Below, piece after piece: positions 44,269 to 53,004 of a stretch of DNA of 64,000 nucleotides. The stretch is taken from contig NZ_CP019038.1 of the NCBI RefSeq assembly GCF_001941825.1, positions 1,612,001 through 1,676,000 on the forward strand. The letters are read 5' to 3'. Origin of the DNA: Massilia putida. GTDB lineage: Bacteria; Pseudomonadota; Gammaproteobacteria; Burkholderiales; Burkholderiaceae_D. Positions within the stretch are counted from its first letter, which is position 1. The number at the start of each line of letters is the position of its first letter. Both the position numbers and the translations under genes were made by a program. A model generated the notes under the pieces. It ran no database searches and was not told where the DNA came from. It saw nothing but the letters and a program-made list of their open reading frames with translations.

Positions 44269-45762
44269 ATGGAGCGACGTACGTTTCTCAGGATGGGTAG
44301 CGCATTCGCACTCGGCAACGCCCTCGCCGCCTGTGGCGGTGGCGACAAGCCCCCGGCAATTGCCGCGGCACCACCGCAGCTGAAGGCCGTGGTCGGCTGG
44401 AACCAGGCCGCGCTGCAGGCGGTACGCAACGTGAAGCCCGGCCCGCCGATGGTCGCGCGCTCGCTCGCGGTGCTGCATACGACCATGTACAACGCGTGGG
44501 CGGCGTACAGTCCGACCGCGATCCAGACGCCGCATGGCCCGCCGGTACGGCGTCCGGAAAACGAACAGCTGGCTGTCAACAAGGCCATGGCGATGAGCCA
44601 TGCGGCCTACCGCGTGCTGATCGACCAGTTCCCCACGCAAAAGGCGTTGTTCGACAGCTATATGGCGAGCCTCGGCTACGCCCCGACCCCGAACACGGCG
44701 GACCTCGCTTCGCCCCAGGGCATCGGCCAGGCGCTGGCGGCGGCCATGCTCGACTATTGCCACAAGGACGGCGCCAACCAGCTGGGCAACCTCACGCCGA
44801 CCGGGGTACCGTACGCGGATTACACGGGGTATGCGCCGAAAAACCCGGCGCTCGTCGTCGATCAACCGACCCCGCTCGCCGACATGCCGGCGCCGGGCAA
44901 CTGGCAACCGCTGACGTTCGCCGACGCGTCCGGCGCCACCGTGACGCCCGGCTATCTCGCCGCCTGCTGGGACCACATGACACCGTTCGCGCTGACCTCG
45001 GCCGACCAGTACCGCCCGGGCCCGCCCGCGGCATTCGGCACGCCCGAATACACGGCGCAGGCGCAGCACATCCTCGACGTGCAGGCCGCGCTCACCGAAC
45101 GGCAGAAAGTCATCGCCGAGTATTGGGCGGACGGCCCCAAATCCGAACTGCCGCCCGGACACTGGTGCCTGTTGGCGCAGTTCGTGTCGGAACGCGACCA
45201 CAACACCGACGACCAGGACGTGCTGCTGTTTTTCGCGCTGGCCAATGCCCTGTCCGACGCGGCGATCGCCGCCTGGGATGCCAAGCGTGCCTACGATTCC
45301 GAACGCCCGATCACGGCCATCCGCTATCTGATGCAAGGCAAGTCCATCACGGGCTACGGGACGCCGGGCGTGGCGGCCGGCCTGCGCCAGATTCCCGGCG
45401 AGACGTGGGTGCCGTACCAGCCGAACACGTTCCCGACGCCGCCCTTCCCCGAACATGTGTCCGGTCACAGCACGTTCAGCGCCGCCGCGGCGGAAGTGCT
45501 GCGGCGTTTCACGGGCAGCGACGTGTTCGGCGCCAGCTATACGAAGCCGGCGCGTTCGATGGTGGTCGAGCCGTCCCTGCCGTCCACCGACGTGACGCTG
45601 AGCTGGGCGACGTTCAGCGACGCGGCGGACGAAGCGGGCCTGTCCCGCATCTACGGCAGCATTCACTTCGATAACGCCAATACCGCCGGAAAAGACCTCG
45701 GCCGCAAAGTCGGTGCGCTCGTGTTCGACAAGGCGCAGCGTTACTGGACAGGGCAAGCCTGA
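44269..45762 (+). CDS. Vanadium-dependent haloperoxidase / PAP2-superfamily lipoprotein
   Basis: A 497-residue exported protein. The N-terminus MERRTFLRMGSAFALGNALAACGGG joins a twin-arginine signal to a lipobox (LAAC), so it is probably folded with cofactor and then anchored as a lipoprotein. The C-terminal half has RPITAIRYL and PPFPEHVSGHSTFSAAAAEVL, the Arg and SGH signature of vanadate/phosphate-binding PAP2 enzymes, and a later IHFDNAN with the His that would ligate vanadate. It may be a haloperoxidase or an acid phosphatase; the sequence does not decide. GGAG precedes the ATG at 44269. The next gene starts 15 bases later. Confidence 0.85.
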   Translation: MERRTFLRMGSAFALGNALAACGGGDKPPAIAAAPPQLKAVVGWNQAALQAVRNVKPGPPMVARSLAVLHTTMYNAWAAYSPTAIQTPHGPPVRRPENEQLAVNKAMAMSHAAYRVLIDQFPTQKALFDSYMASLGYAPTPNTADLASPQGIGQALAAAMLDYCHKDGANQLGNLTPTGVPYADYTGYAPKNPALVVDQPTPLADMPAPGNWQPLTFADASGATVTPGYLAACWDHMTPFALTSADQYRPGPPAAFGTPEYTAQAQHILDVQAALTERQKVIAEYWADGPKSELPPGHWCLLAQFVSERDHNTDDQDVLLFFALANALSDAAIAAWDAKRAYDSERPITAIRYLMQGKSITGYGTPGVAAGLRQIPGETWVPYQPNTFPTPPFPEHVSGHSTFSAAAAEVLRRFTGSDVFGASYTKPARSMVVEPSLPSTDVTLSWATFSDAADEAGLSRIYGSIHFDNANTAGKDLGRKVGALVFDKAQRYWTGQA

Positions 45763-45777
45763 GCCCGGGAGGTCGAC

Positions 45778-46722
45778 ATGAAGCGTGAAACGTGGCGTTC
45801 GCCTCGAGCGCAGCTCATGAGAGTCAAAAGCCCGAGTGAGATATGGAAGACGCTGGATGCGGATGGAAAGCTCGACGGACTCCCGTTCATGCCCGAAATG
45901 GTGGTGTATTGCGGATCGTATATCCGGGTACATCGAAGCGCTCGCAGGACGTGTGTCGTCGGCCATGGCTTTCGCGAAATGAAGGATGCCGTATTTCTGC
46001 AGGACGCCCGCTGCGACGGCAGCTTTCACGACCACTGTCATCGTGCCTGTCTACTATTCTGGAAAAAAGAATGGCTGGCGCCGGCGGAGGCGGCTCCCGT
46101 CGCGCAGTCCGAATGGTCCGCGGATGACGCCGCCGCTGCGGAGCGCCTGCGGCGCCTGCCCACACGCGACGGCCCGCGCTACACGTGCCAGTCGACGGCG
46201 CTCAAAGCGGCGACGACGGCCTTGCACCGCTGGGATGTCCGGCCCTTGCTCCGCGAAATCGTGGCGGGCGAATTGTCGCTGTCCGACTTCGTCCGCATTC
46301 TCATCCGCACATTACGGCGCCGGGCGAGCGGCGGCAACCCGAAGCGCCAGCTCATCGGCGCGGCCGGGCAAAAGAGCCGGGGCAGCCTGGATCTGCGGCG
46401 CGACGAATGGGTCGTGCTCAAGCCCATCGAAGAACTCCGGAAGCAACTCGACGAGCACGGAAGGAATTGCGGGCTCAACTTTCCCCCGACCATGCACCAT
46501 GCGATCGGGCGCAGTTACCGGGTCGCCTTTCCCGTCCGCCAGATCATCCTCGAACAGACGGGCACGATGGTAAAGCTCAACAATACCGTCGCCCTCGACG
46601 GTTTGCTGTGCGAAGGCCTCGATGTCGCCAATTGCCCGCGCGGGGAATACCTGTATTGTCGCGAAAGCTGGCTGCAGCGCACCGCGGAGTCCGCCGATCG
46701 CGTGGGGGAGCATCGCGCCTGA
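45778..46722 (+). CDS. Uncharacterised protein with an internally duplicated Cys-containing domain
   Basis: A 314-residue protein without signal peptide or membrane helix. Two halves repeat the same pattern. Residues about 16-105 have KSPSEIWKTLDADGKLDGLPF, later RCDGSFHDHCHRACLLFWKK and EWL. Residues about 217-308 have KPIEELRKQLDEHGRNCGLNF, later LCEGLDVANCPRGEYLYCRE and SWL. Between them lies YTCQSTALKAATTALHRWDV and VRPLLREIVAGELSLSDFV. Cysteines sit at matching places (C-x-G then C), hinting at a metal or disulfide site. I have seen similar proteins in various bacteria but know no function. It probably forms an operon with the haloperoxidase-like lipoprotein (15-base gap). Confidence 0.8.
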   Translation: MKRETWRSPRAQLMRVKSPSEIWKTLDADGKLDGLPFMPEMVVYCGSYIRVHRSARRTCVVGHGFREMKDAVFLQDARCDGSFHDHCHRACLLFWKKEWLAPAEAAPVAQSEWSADDAAAAERLRRLPTRDGPRYTCQSTALKAATTALHRWDVRPLLREIVAGELSLSDFVRILIRTLRRRASGGNPKRQLIGAAGQKSRGSLDLRRDEWVVLKPIEELRKQLDEHGRNCGLNFPPTMHHAIGRSYRVAFPVRQIILEQTGTMVKLNNTVALDGLLCEGLDVANCPRGEYLYCRESWLQRTAESADRVGEHRA

Positions 46723-46805
46723 CGCGTGCGCGCTGGAATACCCCCGGCGGCGCTATAATGGGCTCATCATTTCCGGCCGCGCCTGCCCACGCGCGAACCG
46801 AAACC

Positions 46806-48971
46806 ATGCATTATGCCCTCGCGCCCCGCACCCTCTTCTTCAGCCATTATTTCTACACCGGCCTGCGGATCGCCACCGGCGTCGTCGGCCTGACCTTCCT
46901 CACCTACGCCTTCGCCGACCTGCCGACCGCGATGGCGGTGGCCATGGGCGCGCTGTGCACGAGCCTGATGGACTTGCCCAGCCCGCTGCGCCACAAGTTC
47001 AACGAGATGCTGGCCGGCGTATTGACGTGTTCGCTGGTGGCGCTGCTCGTCAGCCTGTGTTCGCCCGTGCCGTGGCTGCTGCGCACCGTCATCGTCCTCG
47101 TCTCGTTCCTGGCCAGCATGATGACGGTGTACGGCCGGAAGGCGATGCCGCTGCAGTTCGTCGCCCTGTTCGTGATGATGCTGTCGAGCGACGCGGCGGC
47201 CGCTCCGCTGCAGGCGCTGCGGCATGGCGCCCTGTTTTTTGCCGGCGGCGCGGGCTACATGACGTATGCGATGGTCGTCGTGTGGATCCTGCGGCGGCGC
47301 CTCAAGCAGCAGGTGCTGGCCGAAGCGCTGTACGAACTGGCGGCCTACACGTGCATCAAGGCCGGTTGCTACGACATCGCCAACGCCCTGCCCGCGCAGA
47401 TGGAAAAACTCGTGCGCCAGCAAAGCACGCTGGCCGAGCGGCAGCAGGCGTCGCGCGACCTCGTCCTGCGCGGCAAGCCCAAGGCGGACGAAGCCGTGCT
47501 GGTGCGGGTGCACTACGCCATGTTCGACCTGTACGAACTGGTCCTGTCGACGCACACCGATTACGCCCTGCTGCGCCAGCATTTCGCCGGGAGCCCCGTA
47601 TTGCCGCTGCTGGGCGACCTGATCGGCAAGGCGGCGCGCGACATCGAATCGGTGGCGTATGCCATGACGCGCAACCGGCCCTCGCGTGCCGTCATCGATT
47701 ACCAGGACGAGCTGGATGCCCTCGACGCGGCGCTGCGCGCCCTCCCCCCGGCCGACAGCGACGACTACAACGCGCAGGCGGTGCTGCGCGCCACGTCGAA
47801 CAAGATCCGCGACATGATCGCGATGATCGCGCGGCTGCACGCCGCCAGCACGACGTCCGACGGCACGCTGCCGATGGCGGCCGGCAGAGACCTGACGCCT
47901 TTCCTCACCCAGCAGCGCTACAGCATAGGCATCCTGCTGTCCAACCTGCGCTGGACGTCGCCCACGTTCCGCTTCGCGCTGCGGGTGGCGATGGCGATTT
48001 CCGTGGGCCTCCTGTCGGCCGAATGGCTGCCCTACCAGTCGCACGGCTACTGGACGGCGCTGACCATCGCCGTGATCCTCAAGCCCAGCTTCAGCATGAC
48101 CCGCCAGCGCCGCGCCGACCGCCTCGTCGGCACGCTGATCGGCTGCATGCTCACGGCCGCGATCCTCTACGTCGTGCATGCGCCGGCCGTGCTGATCGGC
48201 TTCCTGTTCGTGGCGACGGCGGCCGGTCCCACGTTCCTGTCCATCAAATACCGCTACACGGCCATCGCCGCCAGCATGCAGGCCCTGCTGCTGATCGGGC
48301 TGACGGTGCCGCACGGTGCCGGAGCCATCGAGGAGCGGTTGCTCGACACGCTGCTCGGCACCCTGATCGCCACCTTTTTCAGCTACGTGCTGCCGAGCTG
48401 GGAATACCAGAACCTGCCGGAACTGGTGCGCGCGGTGGCCGGCGCCAACCGCAAATACATCGACGCCGCCGCCGACCTGCTGCTGGGGCGCGCCGTCGAC
48501 GACTTCCACTACCGGGTCCACCGCAAGGGCTTCATGGACAGCCTCGCCAATCTCAGTTCGCTGCTGGTCCGCATGCTCGACGAGCCGACGGCCCAGCAGC
48601 GCGCACCCGCCGAGCTGAGCCGCTTTACGGTGCAGAATTATCTGCTGATGGCCCATATGGCGGCGCTGCGCCTGCTGCTGCTGCGCTACGCCGACGACAT
48701 GCCGCGTGCGGAAGTCGACACCGCGCTCGAGCACGCGTTCGCCAAGGTGAAAAGCACACTCGGGGCGGCCGCGCCGGCGGAAGAGGCGGCGTCCAGCGGG
48801 CGCACGGTCTGGATCGCGGCGTGGCCCGGCTGGGCGCCGCTGCAGCGACGGCTGCGCCTGCTGCAACAGGATGCGGCGCAGGTGGCGCTCAGCAGCGCCG
48901 CGATCGAAGACGTCCTCGGCCGGACCGATCATCGACCTGCTTCAAAAACCGCGCGCGCCGGATGGAACTAA
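46806..48971 (+). CDS. FUSC-family inner-membrane transporter (YccS-like)
   Basis: A 721-residue membrane protein with two blocks of about five to six helices (about 20-165 and 390-540), each followed by a soluble helical region, the FUSC/YccS layout related to aromatic-acid exporters such as AaeB. The second block has YWTALTIAVILKPSFSMTRQRRADRLVGT, the family signature. It may export aromatic acids or other small anions, but no AaeA partner gene is adjacent. The ATG at 46806 has only a weak ribosome-binding site; it was chosen because family sequence starts there. Confidence 0.88.
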   Translation: MHYALAPRTLFFSHYFYTGLRIATGVVGLTFLTYAFADLPTAMAVAMGALCTSLMDLPSPLRHKFNEMLAGVLTCSLVALLVSLCSPVPWLLRTVIVLVSFLASMMTVYGRKAMPLQFVALFVMMLSSDAAAAPLQALRHGALFFAGGAGYMTYAMVVVWILRRRLKQQVLAEALYELAAYTCIKAGCYDIANALPAQMEKLVRQQSTLAERQQASRDLVLRGKPKADEAVLVRVHYAMFDLYELVLSTHTDYALLRQHFAGSPVLPLLGDLIGKAARDIESVAYAMTRNRPSRAVIDYQDELDALDAALRALPPADSDDYNAQAVLRATSNKIRDMIAMIARLHAASTTSDGTLPMAAGRDLTPFLTQQRYSIGILLSNLRWTSPTFRFALRVAMAISVGLLSAEWLPYQSHGYWTALTIAVILKPSFSMTRQRRADRLVGTLIGCMLTAAILYVVHAPAVLIGFLFVATAAGPTFLSIKYRYTAIAASMQALLLIGLTVPHGAGAIEERLLDTLLGTLIATFFSYVLPSWEYQNLPELVRAVAGANRKYIDAAADLLLGRAVDDFHYRVHRKGFMDSLANLSSLLVRMLDEPTAQQRAPAELSRFTVQNYLLMAHMAALRLLLLRYADDMPRAEVDTALEHAFAKVKSTLGAAAPAEEAASSGRTVWIAAWPGWAPLQRRLRLLQQDAAQVALSSAAIEDVLGRTDHRPASKTARAGWN

Positions 48972-49022
48972 AGGACGTCGAAGCCGCTCTGTGAGTCATG
49001 GTCCTGGCGTGGATACGCGATC

Positions 49023-49787
49023 ATGAACACAATCAAGAAACTAGCCGGAAAAAAAATCGCGGTACTGGCGGCGGACGGGTTCGAACAGGCGGAGCTCGAC
49101 ACGCCCGTGGCGGCCCTCGCCGAATGCGGCGCCGAGGTGACGCTCGTGTCCCTGCGGCGCGGACGCATACGGGGCATGCACATGCACCAGCCCGGCGATC
49201 TCGCGCGCGTCGACAAGACCATCGACGAGGCGCAGGCGTCGGACTACGACGGGCTGTTCATTCCCGGCGGCTACGTCAGCCCGGACATCCTGCGGCAGTC
49301 GGCCCAGGCGCGCGCGTTCGTGCGGCAATTCGATGCGGCGGGCAAGCCGATCGCCCTGCTGTCCCAGGCGCCGCTGATCCTCGTGTCGGCCGGACTCGCG
49401 ACCGGCCGCACGCTGACATCATGGCCCGGGGTGCGCGACGACGTCGTCAACGCGGGCGCCACGTGGCTGAACCAGGAAGTGGTGCGCGACGCGCACGTGT
49501 TGACGAGCCGGGGCACGCAGGACGTGGCCGCGTTCGTGCAGGCGCTGATCCCGTGTTACGCCGGTGAGCCCGCGGCGACAGTGAACGGGCCCGGCATGTC
49601 CTCCGACCCGCCGCAGGAAAAGCCGCTGGAGCAACCGAACCAGTCGCTGCGCTGGCTCGCGGCGCCGTCGTTCGGCACGATGCTCAGTCTGGCATTACTG
49701 GGGGTGGGTGTCGTGGCCGCGCAACGCGTCCGGAACAAGCACGCGGCGGCCGAACCGCAGGAGATCAGTGCTCGCGCACCAGATTGA
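49023..49787 (+). CDS. PfpI/DJ-1-like protein without the catalytic Cys and with a C-terminal membrane anchor
   Basis: A 254-residue protein. Residues about 8-185 form a DJ-1/PfpI domain (GKKIAVLAADGFEQAELDTPVA, DYDGLFIPGGYVSPDILRQ). The nucleophile elbow reads ALLSQAPLIL where active members have A-x-C-H-G-P, so Cys-His is Ser-Gln here and the usual glyoxalase/peptidase chemistry is unlikely. A linker (about 190-212) leads to one hydrophobic helix (about 216-233, SFGTMLSLALLGVGVVAAQ). It may be a membrane-tethered stress or scaffold protein. Its end overlaps the convergent TctC gene by 23 bases. Confidence 0.85.
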   Translation: MNTIKKLAGKKIAVLAADGFEQAELDTPVAALAECGAEVTLVSLRRGRIRGMHMHQPGDLARVDKTIDEAQASDYDGLFIPGGYVSPDILRQSAQARAFVRQFDAAGKPIALLSQAPLILVSAGLATGRTLTSWPGVRDDVVNAGATWLNQEVVRDAHVLTSRGTQDVAAFVQALIPCYAGEPAATVNGPGMSSDPPQEKPLEQPNQSLRWLAAPSFGTMLSLALLGVGVVAAQRVRNKHAAAEPQEISARAPD

Positions 49788-50742
49788 ATTGCCGGGCCTG
49801 CCGCTTGTAGTCGGCGACGGCCTGCCGGATATACCGGGTCAGCGCATCCCCTGTGAGCGCCAGCGGATACAGCCCGATCTGCGACCGCATCCGCGCGAAT
49901 TCGGGCGCGGACTCGACGCGGTCGAAGGCCTGGACCCAGCGGCGGTAATCGGCGTCGGAAACGTCCGGTCCCATCCATACGCCGCGGATCACCGGCCAGA
50001 CCACGTCGAAGCCCTGCTCGCGCGCCGTCGGCACGGCGGCCATCGCACCCGGAAGGCGCTTTTCGGACAGTACGGCCAGCACCCGCGCCTTGCCGGAAGC
50101 CGTATAAATACTCGTTTCCGAGACGTCGCTCGAGACCACCTGGACATAGCCGGCCTGCATCGCGACGAATTCCTCGCCGCCGCCTTCCAGCGCGACGAAG
50201 CGCAGCTGGCGCGGTTCGACCCCGGCCTGGCGCGCCAGCAGCGCCATCTTCATCCAGTCCTGGCTGCCGATGGTGCCGGACATGCCGATCACGACCTTCT
50301 CCGGGTCGCGCCGCAGCGCGTTCATCAGGTCGTGCAGCGTATGGTAAGGCGAGTCGGCGGGCACGGCGATGACGCCGTAATCGACGCCGAGCCCGGCGAC
50401 CCAGCGGACGTCGTCGGCGTTGGCCTTGCCGAACTTGCCCTGGGCGAGGTTCAGCAACGACCCGCCGGAAAACGCGACGATGGTATCCGGTTCGCCGCGG
50501 CGCTGCGACACGATCGTGTGCCACGCCACCGCGCCGATCCCGCCCGGCATATAGCGCAGTTTCAGTTTCGGGCTGTCTGCCTTGCTCTGCAGGGCTTTCT
50601 GGGCCAGCTTGCAGGTCAGATCCATCGCGCCGCCCGGCTTCGACGGGACGACGCATTCGGCCTCGGCCGGCTGCCGCGCCACGGCGGGCGCCGAGGCGGG
50701 AAGTGCAGCGAGCAGCGGGAAGATGATGCGGAGTGCTTTCAT
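49765..50742 (-). CDS. Tripartite tricarboxylate transporter-type binding protein (TctC/Bug family)
   Basis: A 325-residue periplasmic solute-binding protein. A signal peptide is at about 1-22, then ECVVPSKPGGAMDLTCKLAQ, RYMPGGIGAVAWH, VGMSGTIGSQDWMKMAL-type loops and PTAREQGFDVVWPVIRGVWM, typical of Bug receptors for carboxylates. No TctA/TctB membrane genes are here; the gene follows a 2HCT carboxylate transporter by 43 bases on the same strand, so it may serve that carrier or act as a sensor protein. The ATG at 50742 was chosen; two ATGs 3-4 codons upstream are possible. Confidence 0.88.
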   Translation of the reverse strand: MKALRIIFPLLAALPASAPAVARQPAEAECVVPSKPGGAMDLTCKLAQKALQSKADSPKLKLRYMPGGIGAVAWHTIVSQRRGEPDTIVAFSGGSLLNLAQGKFGKANADDVRWVAGLGVDYGVIAVPADSPYHTLHDLMNALRRDPEKVVIGMSGTIGSQDWMKMALLARQAGVEPRQLRFVALEGGGEEFVAMQAGYVQVVSSDVSETSIYTASGKARVLAVLSEKRLPGAMAAVPTAREQGFDVVWPVIRGVWMGPDVSDADYRRWVQAFDRVESAPEFARMRSQIGLYPLALTGDALTRYIRQAVADYKRQARQFNLVREH

Positions 50743-50785
50743 GGGCCCCATCATACTCGCGGGCTCGCTTTCATCGGTGGACGGC

Positions 50786-52138
50786 TCAGTGCAGTTGCGA
50801 CATCAGCAACAAGGTCAGCGTGACGGTGATGGCGCCGCCGATCCGCGTGGCGATCTGTGCGAACGGCATCAGCTGCATGCGCTCGGCCGCGGTGAGGATC
50901 GCGACGTCGCCCGTGCCGCCCTGGCCGCTGTGGCACGCGTTGATGATGGCCGCTTCGATCGGATACATGTTCATCTTGCGGCCGACAAAGAAGCCGGTGG
51001 CGATCAGGCTGGCGACCGTCGAGACGATGACGACGAGGTTGACCACGTTGAACGCTGCGACGAGTTTGTCCCACGGGGTCATCGACGCGCCGATCGCGAA
51101 CAGCAGCGGATACGTGACGGCGGTGGAAAAGAATTTGTAGACGATGTACGAGCTTTGCTGCAGCTGCGGCGACACGAGGCGCGACAGCTTGAACATCACG
51201 GCCACGAACAGCATCGCGACGGGCGCCGGGAAATCGAACAGGCGGAAGCACATCATGCCGACCATGTACAGCGAGATGGACGTGATGCCGGCCGCCGCGA
51301 TATTGCCGATGTCGAACTGGCCCGAGAACGTTTCCGTCTGCGGCTGCAGGTCGCCGTCTTCCGTCGGCTGCAGGCGGCCGTTGCCGGTCAGGTGCGGACG
51401 CTTCTTGCCGAGCGCATTCAGCATGCCGGACAGCAGGATCGCGGTCAGGCTGCCCAGCATCACGGGCGGCAGGACTTCGGCGAACACGTGGCCCTGTTCC
51501 TGGCCGAGGATGCCCCCATAACCGATCGACAGCGGAATCGCGCCTTCACCGACGCCGCCGGCCATGATCGGGGCGACGAGGTAGAAGAACGTGTGGTACG
51601 GCCCGAGGCCCAGCAACGTGCCGACGGCGGTGCCGACGGCGCCCGCCACGACGGAGCCGATGGCCAGCGGCACGAAAATCTTCACGAAGCCTTTGATGAG
51701 CACGTTGCGGTCCATGCTCAGGATGCTGCCCACGATGATGGACGAAATGAACAGGTACAGGAAGTTGGTCGACTTGGTGAAATCGACGACGTTCTTCAGG
51801 ACCGGCGCCGGCAGCAGCTTGCTGAACGCCAGGTAGGACGGGATGAAGGTGGCAAAAATCGCGGCCGCGCCGATGTTGCGGAAGTACGGCAGGCGCTTGC
51901 CCAGCTCCGCGCACGAAAAACCGCCGACGGTCAGGATCGCGATCGACACGCAGATATCGTTCGGCACCTTGCCGGTGGTGACGAAGCCGGCAATCAATGC
52001 CAGCAGCAGCAGATAGACCGGCAGCGGCACGATGCCGATGCGGGCCCGTGCGATTTGCCGGCAGATGCCCGCGAAGGAAGTGCCGGCCGGCTTGTCGTCG
52101 GCGCGTGCCGGGGTGTAGGTCGTCGTTGTCGTATTCAT
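50786..52138 (-). CDS. 2-hydroxycarboxylate (citrate/malate) transporter
   Basis: A 450-residue 2HCT-family carrier related to CitS/MaeN, with about 11 hydrophobic helices. The two re-entrant-loop motifs are visible: PIMAGGVGEGAIPLSIGYG in the first half and NACHSGQGGTGDVAILTAAERM in the second. It should take up citrate or malate with Na+ or H+. GAGGAG precedes the ATG at 52138. It is followed by the TctC-type binding protein, an unusual partner because 2HCT carriers normally work alone. Confidence 0.92.
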   Translation of the reverse strand: MNTTTTTYTPARADDKPAGTSFAGICRQIARARIGIVPLPVYLLLLALIAGFVTTGKVPNDICVSIAILTVGGFSCAELGKRLPYFRNIGAAAIFATFIPSYLAFSKLLPAPVLKNVVDFTKSTNFLYLFISSIIVGSILSMDRNVLIKGFVKIFVPLAIGSVVAGAVGTAVGTLLGLGPYHTFFYLVAPIMAGGVGEGAIPLSIGYGGILGQEQGHVFAEVLPPVMLGSLTAILLSGMLNALGKKRPHLTGNGRLQPTEDGDLQPQTETFSGQFDIGNIAAAGITSISLYMVGMMCFRLFDFPAPVAMLFVAVMFKLSRLVSPQLQQSSYIVYKFFSTAVTYPLLFAIGASMTPWDKLVAAFNVVNLVVIVSTVASLIATGFFVGRKMNMYPIEAAIINACHSGQGGTGDVAILTAAERMQLMPFAQIATRIGGAITVTLTLLLMSQLH

Positions 52139-52274
52139 ATGTGCTCCTCTTTCTTGGCCCAGGCGGCATTCCGTTGGTAGTTATGGAATGCGGTGATACG
52201 GATGATCAGCCTGGTGAATGGAGCCCACTATAGCGACGCAACCCTTCAATTAGCTTTCAGCGTGTTGCGGCATA

Positions 52275-53000
52275 ATGACGGGTTTTCTTCGCCTGGATGA
52301 GGCCATGTTCCCACCCGTTTCCCTCGACGTCAGCACCGCCATCAAGACCCTCGTGCTGACGCTCGACCTGCTGGGCACGTTCGTGTTCGCGCTCTCCGGC
52401 GCCGTCGCCGGCGTGCGCCGCCGCCTCGACCTGTTCGGCGTGCTGGTGCTGTCGTTCGTCGCCGCCAACTCGGGCGGCATCGTGCGCGACGTCCTGATCG
52501 GCGCCACGCCGCCGGCGGCCATCCGCGACTGGCGCTACCTGGCCGCCTCCCTGCTGGCCGGCGTGTGGATCTTCTTCTGGTACCCGAGCATCAGGCGCCT
52601 GCGCAGCCCGGTGCTGATCTTCGACGCCGCGGGCCTCGCCCTGTTCTGCGTGGCCGGCGCCCAGAAAGCGCTCGTGTTCGGCCTGTCCCCCGTCGCGGCG
52701 GCGCTGCTCGGCATGCTGACGGGCGTCGGCGGCGGCGTCGCGCGCGACGTGCTGCTGTCCGAGATTCCGGCCGTGCTGCGCTCCGACATCTACGCGGTCG
52801 CCGCACTGGCGGGCGCCGCCGTGATGGTGACGGGCGACGCGCTGGGCGTGCCCGGCACCGTCAGCGCCTGCGCGGGCGCGGCCCTGTGCTTCGGGCTGCG
52901 CCTGGCGGCCATCAAGCTGGACTGGCACCTGCCGGTGGCGCACTTGCCGCGGCAGGCGGCCGACGATGCCGCGGCGGCGAAGCGGCGCGACGGGCGCTGA
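52275..53000 (+). CDS. TRIC-type (UPF0126) membrane protein
   Basis: A 241-residue membrane protein of the UPF0126/TRIC cation-channel family with seven helices in two repeats: LDLLGTFVFALSGAVAGVRRRLDLFGVLVLSF with ANSGGIVRDVLIGATPP, then FDAAGLALFCVAGAQKAL with LTGVGGGVARDVLLSEIPAVLR. The GG-x-x-RD motif in each half is the hallmark. It probably conducts K+ or other cations. The start may be ATG 52275 or ATG 52305 (MFPPVSL); neither has a clear ribosome-binding site. Divergent from the 2HCT gene. Confidence 0.9.
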   Translation: MTGFLRLDEAMFPPVSLDVSTAIKTLVLTLDLLGTFVFALSGAVAGVRRRLDLFGVLVLSFVAANSGGIVRDVLIGATPPAAIRDWRYLAASLLAGVWIFFWYPSIRRLRSPVLIFDAAGLALFCVAGAQKALVFGLSPVAAALLGMLTGVGGGVARDVLLSEIPAVLRSDIYAVAALAGAAVMVTGDALGVPGTVSACAGAALCFGLRLAAIKLDWHLPVAHLPRQAADDAAAAKRRDGR

Positions 53001-53004
53001 ACCG

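Noticed and set aside
44179..46041. A 620-codon open frame antisense to the haloperoxidase-like gene
   Set aside because: Shadow of the plus-strand genes; the plus-strand product has Tat signal, lipobox and PAP2 motifs.
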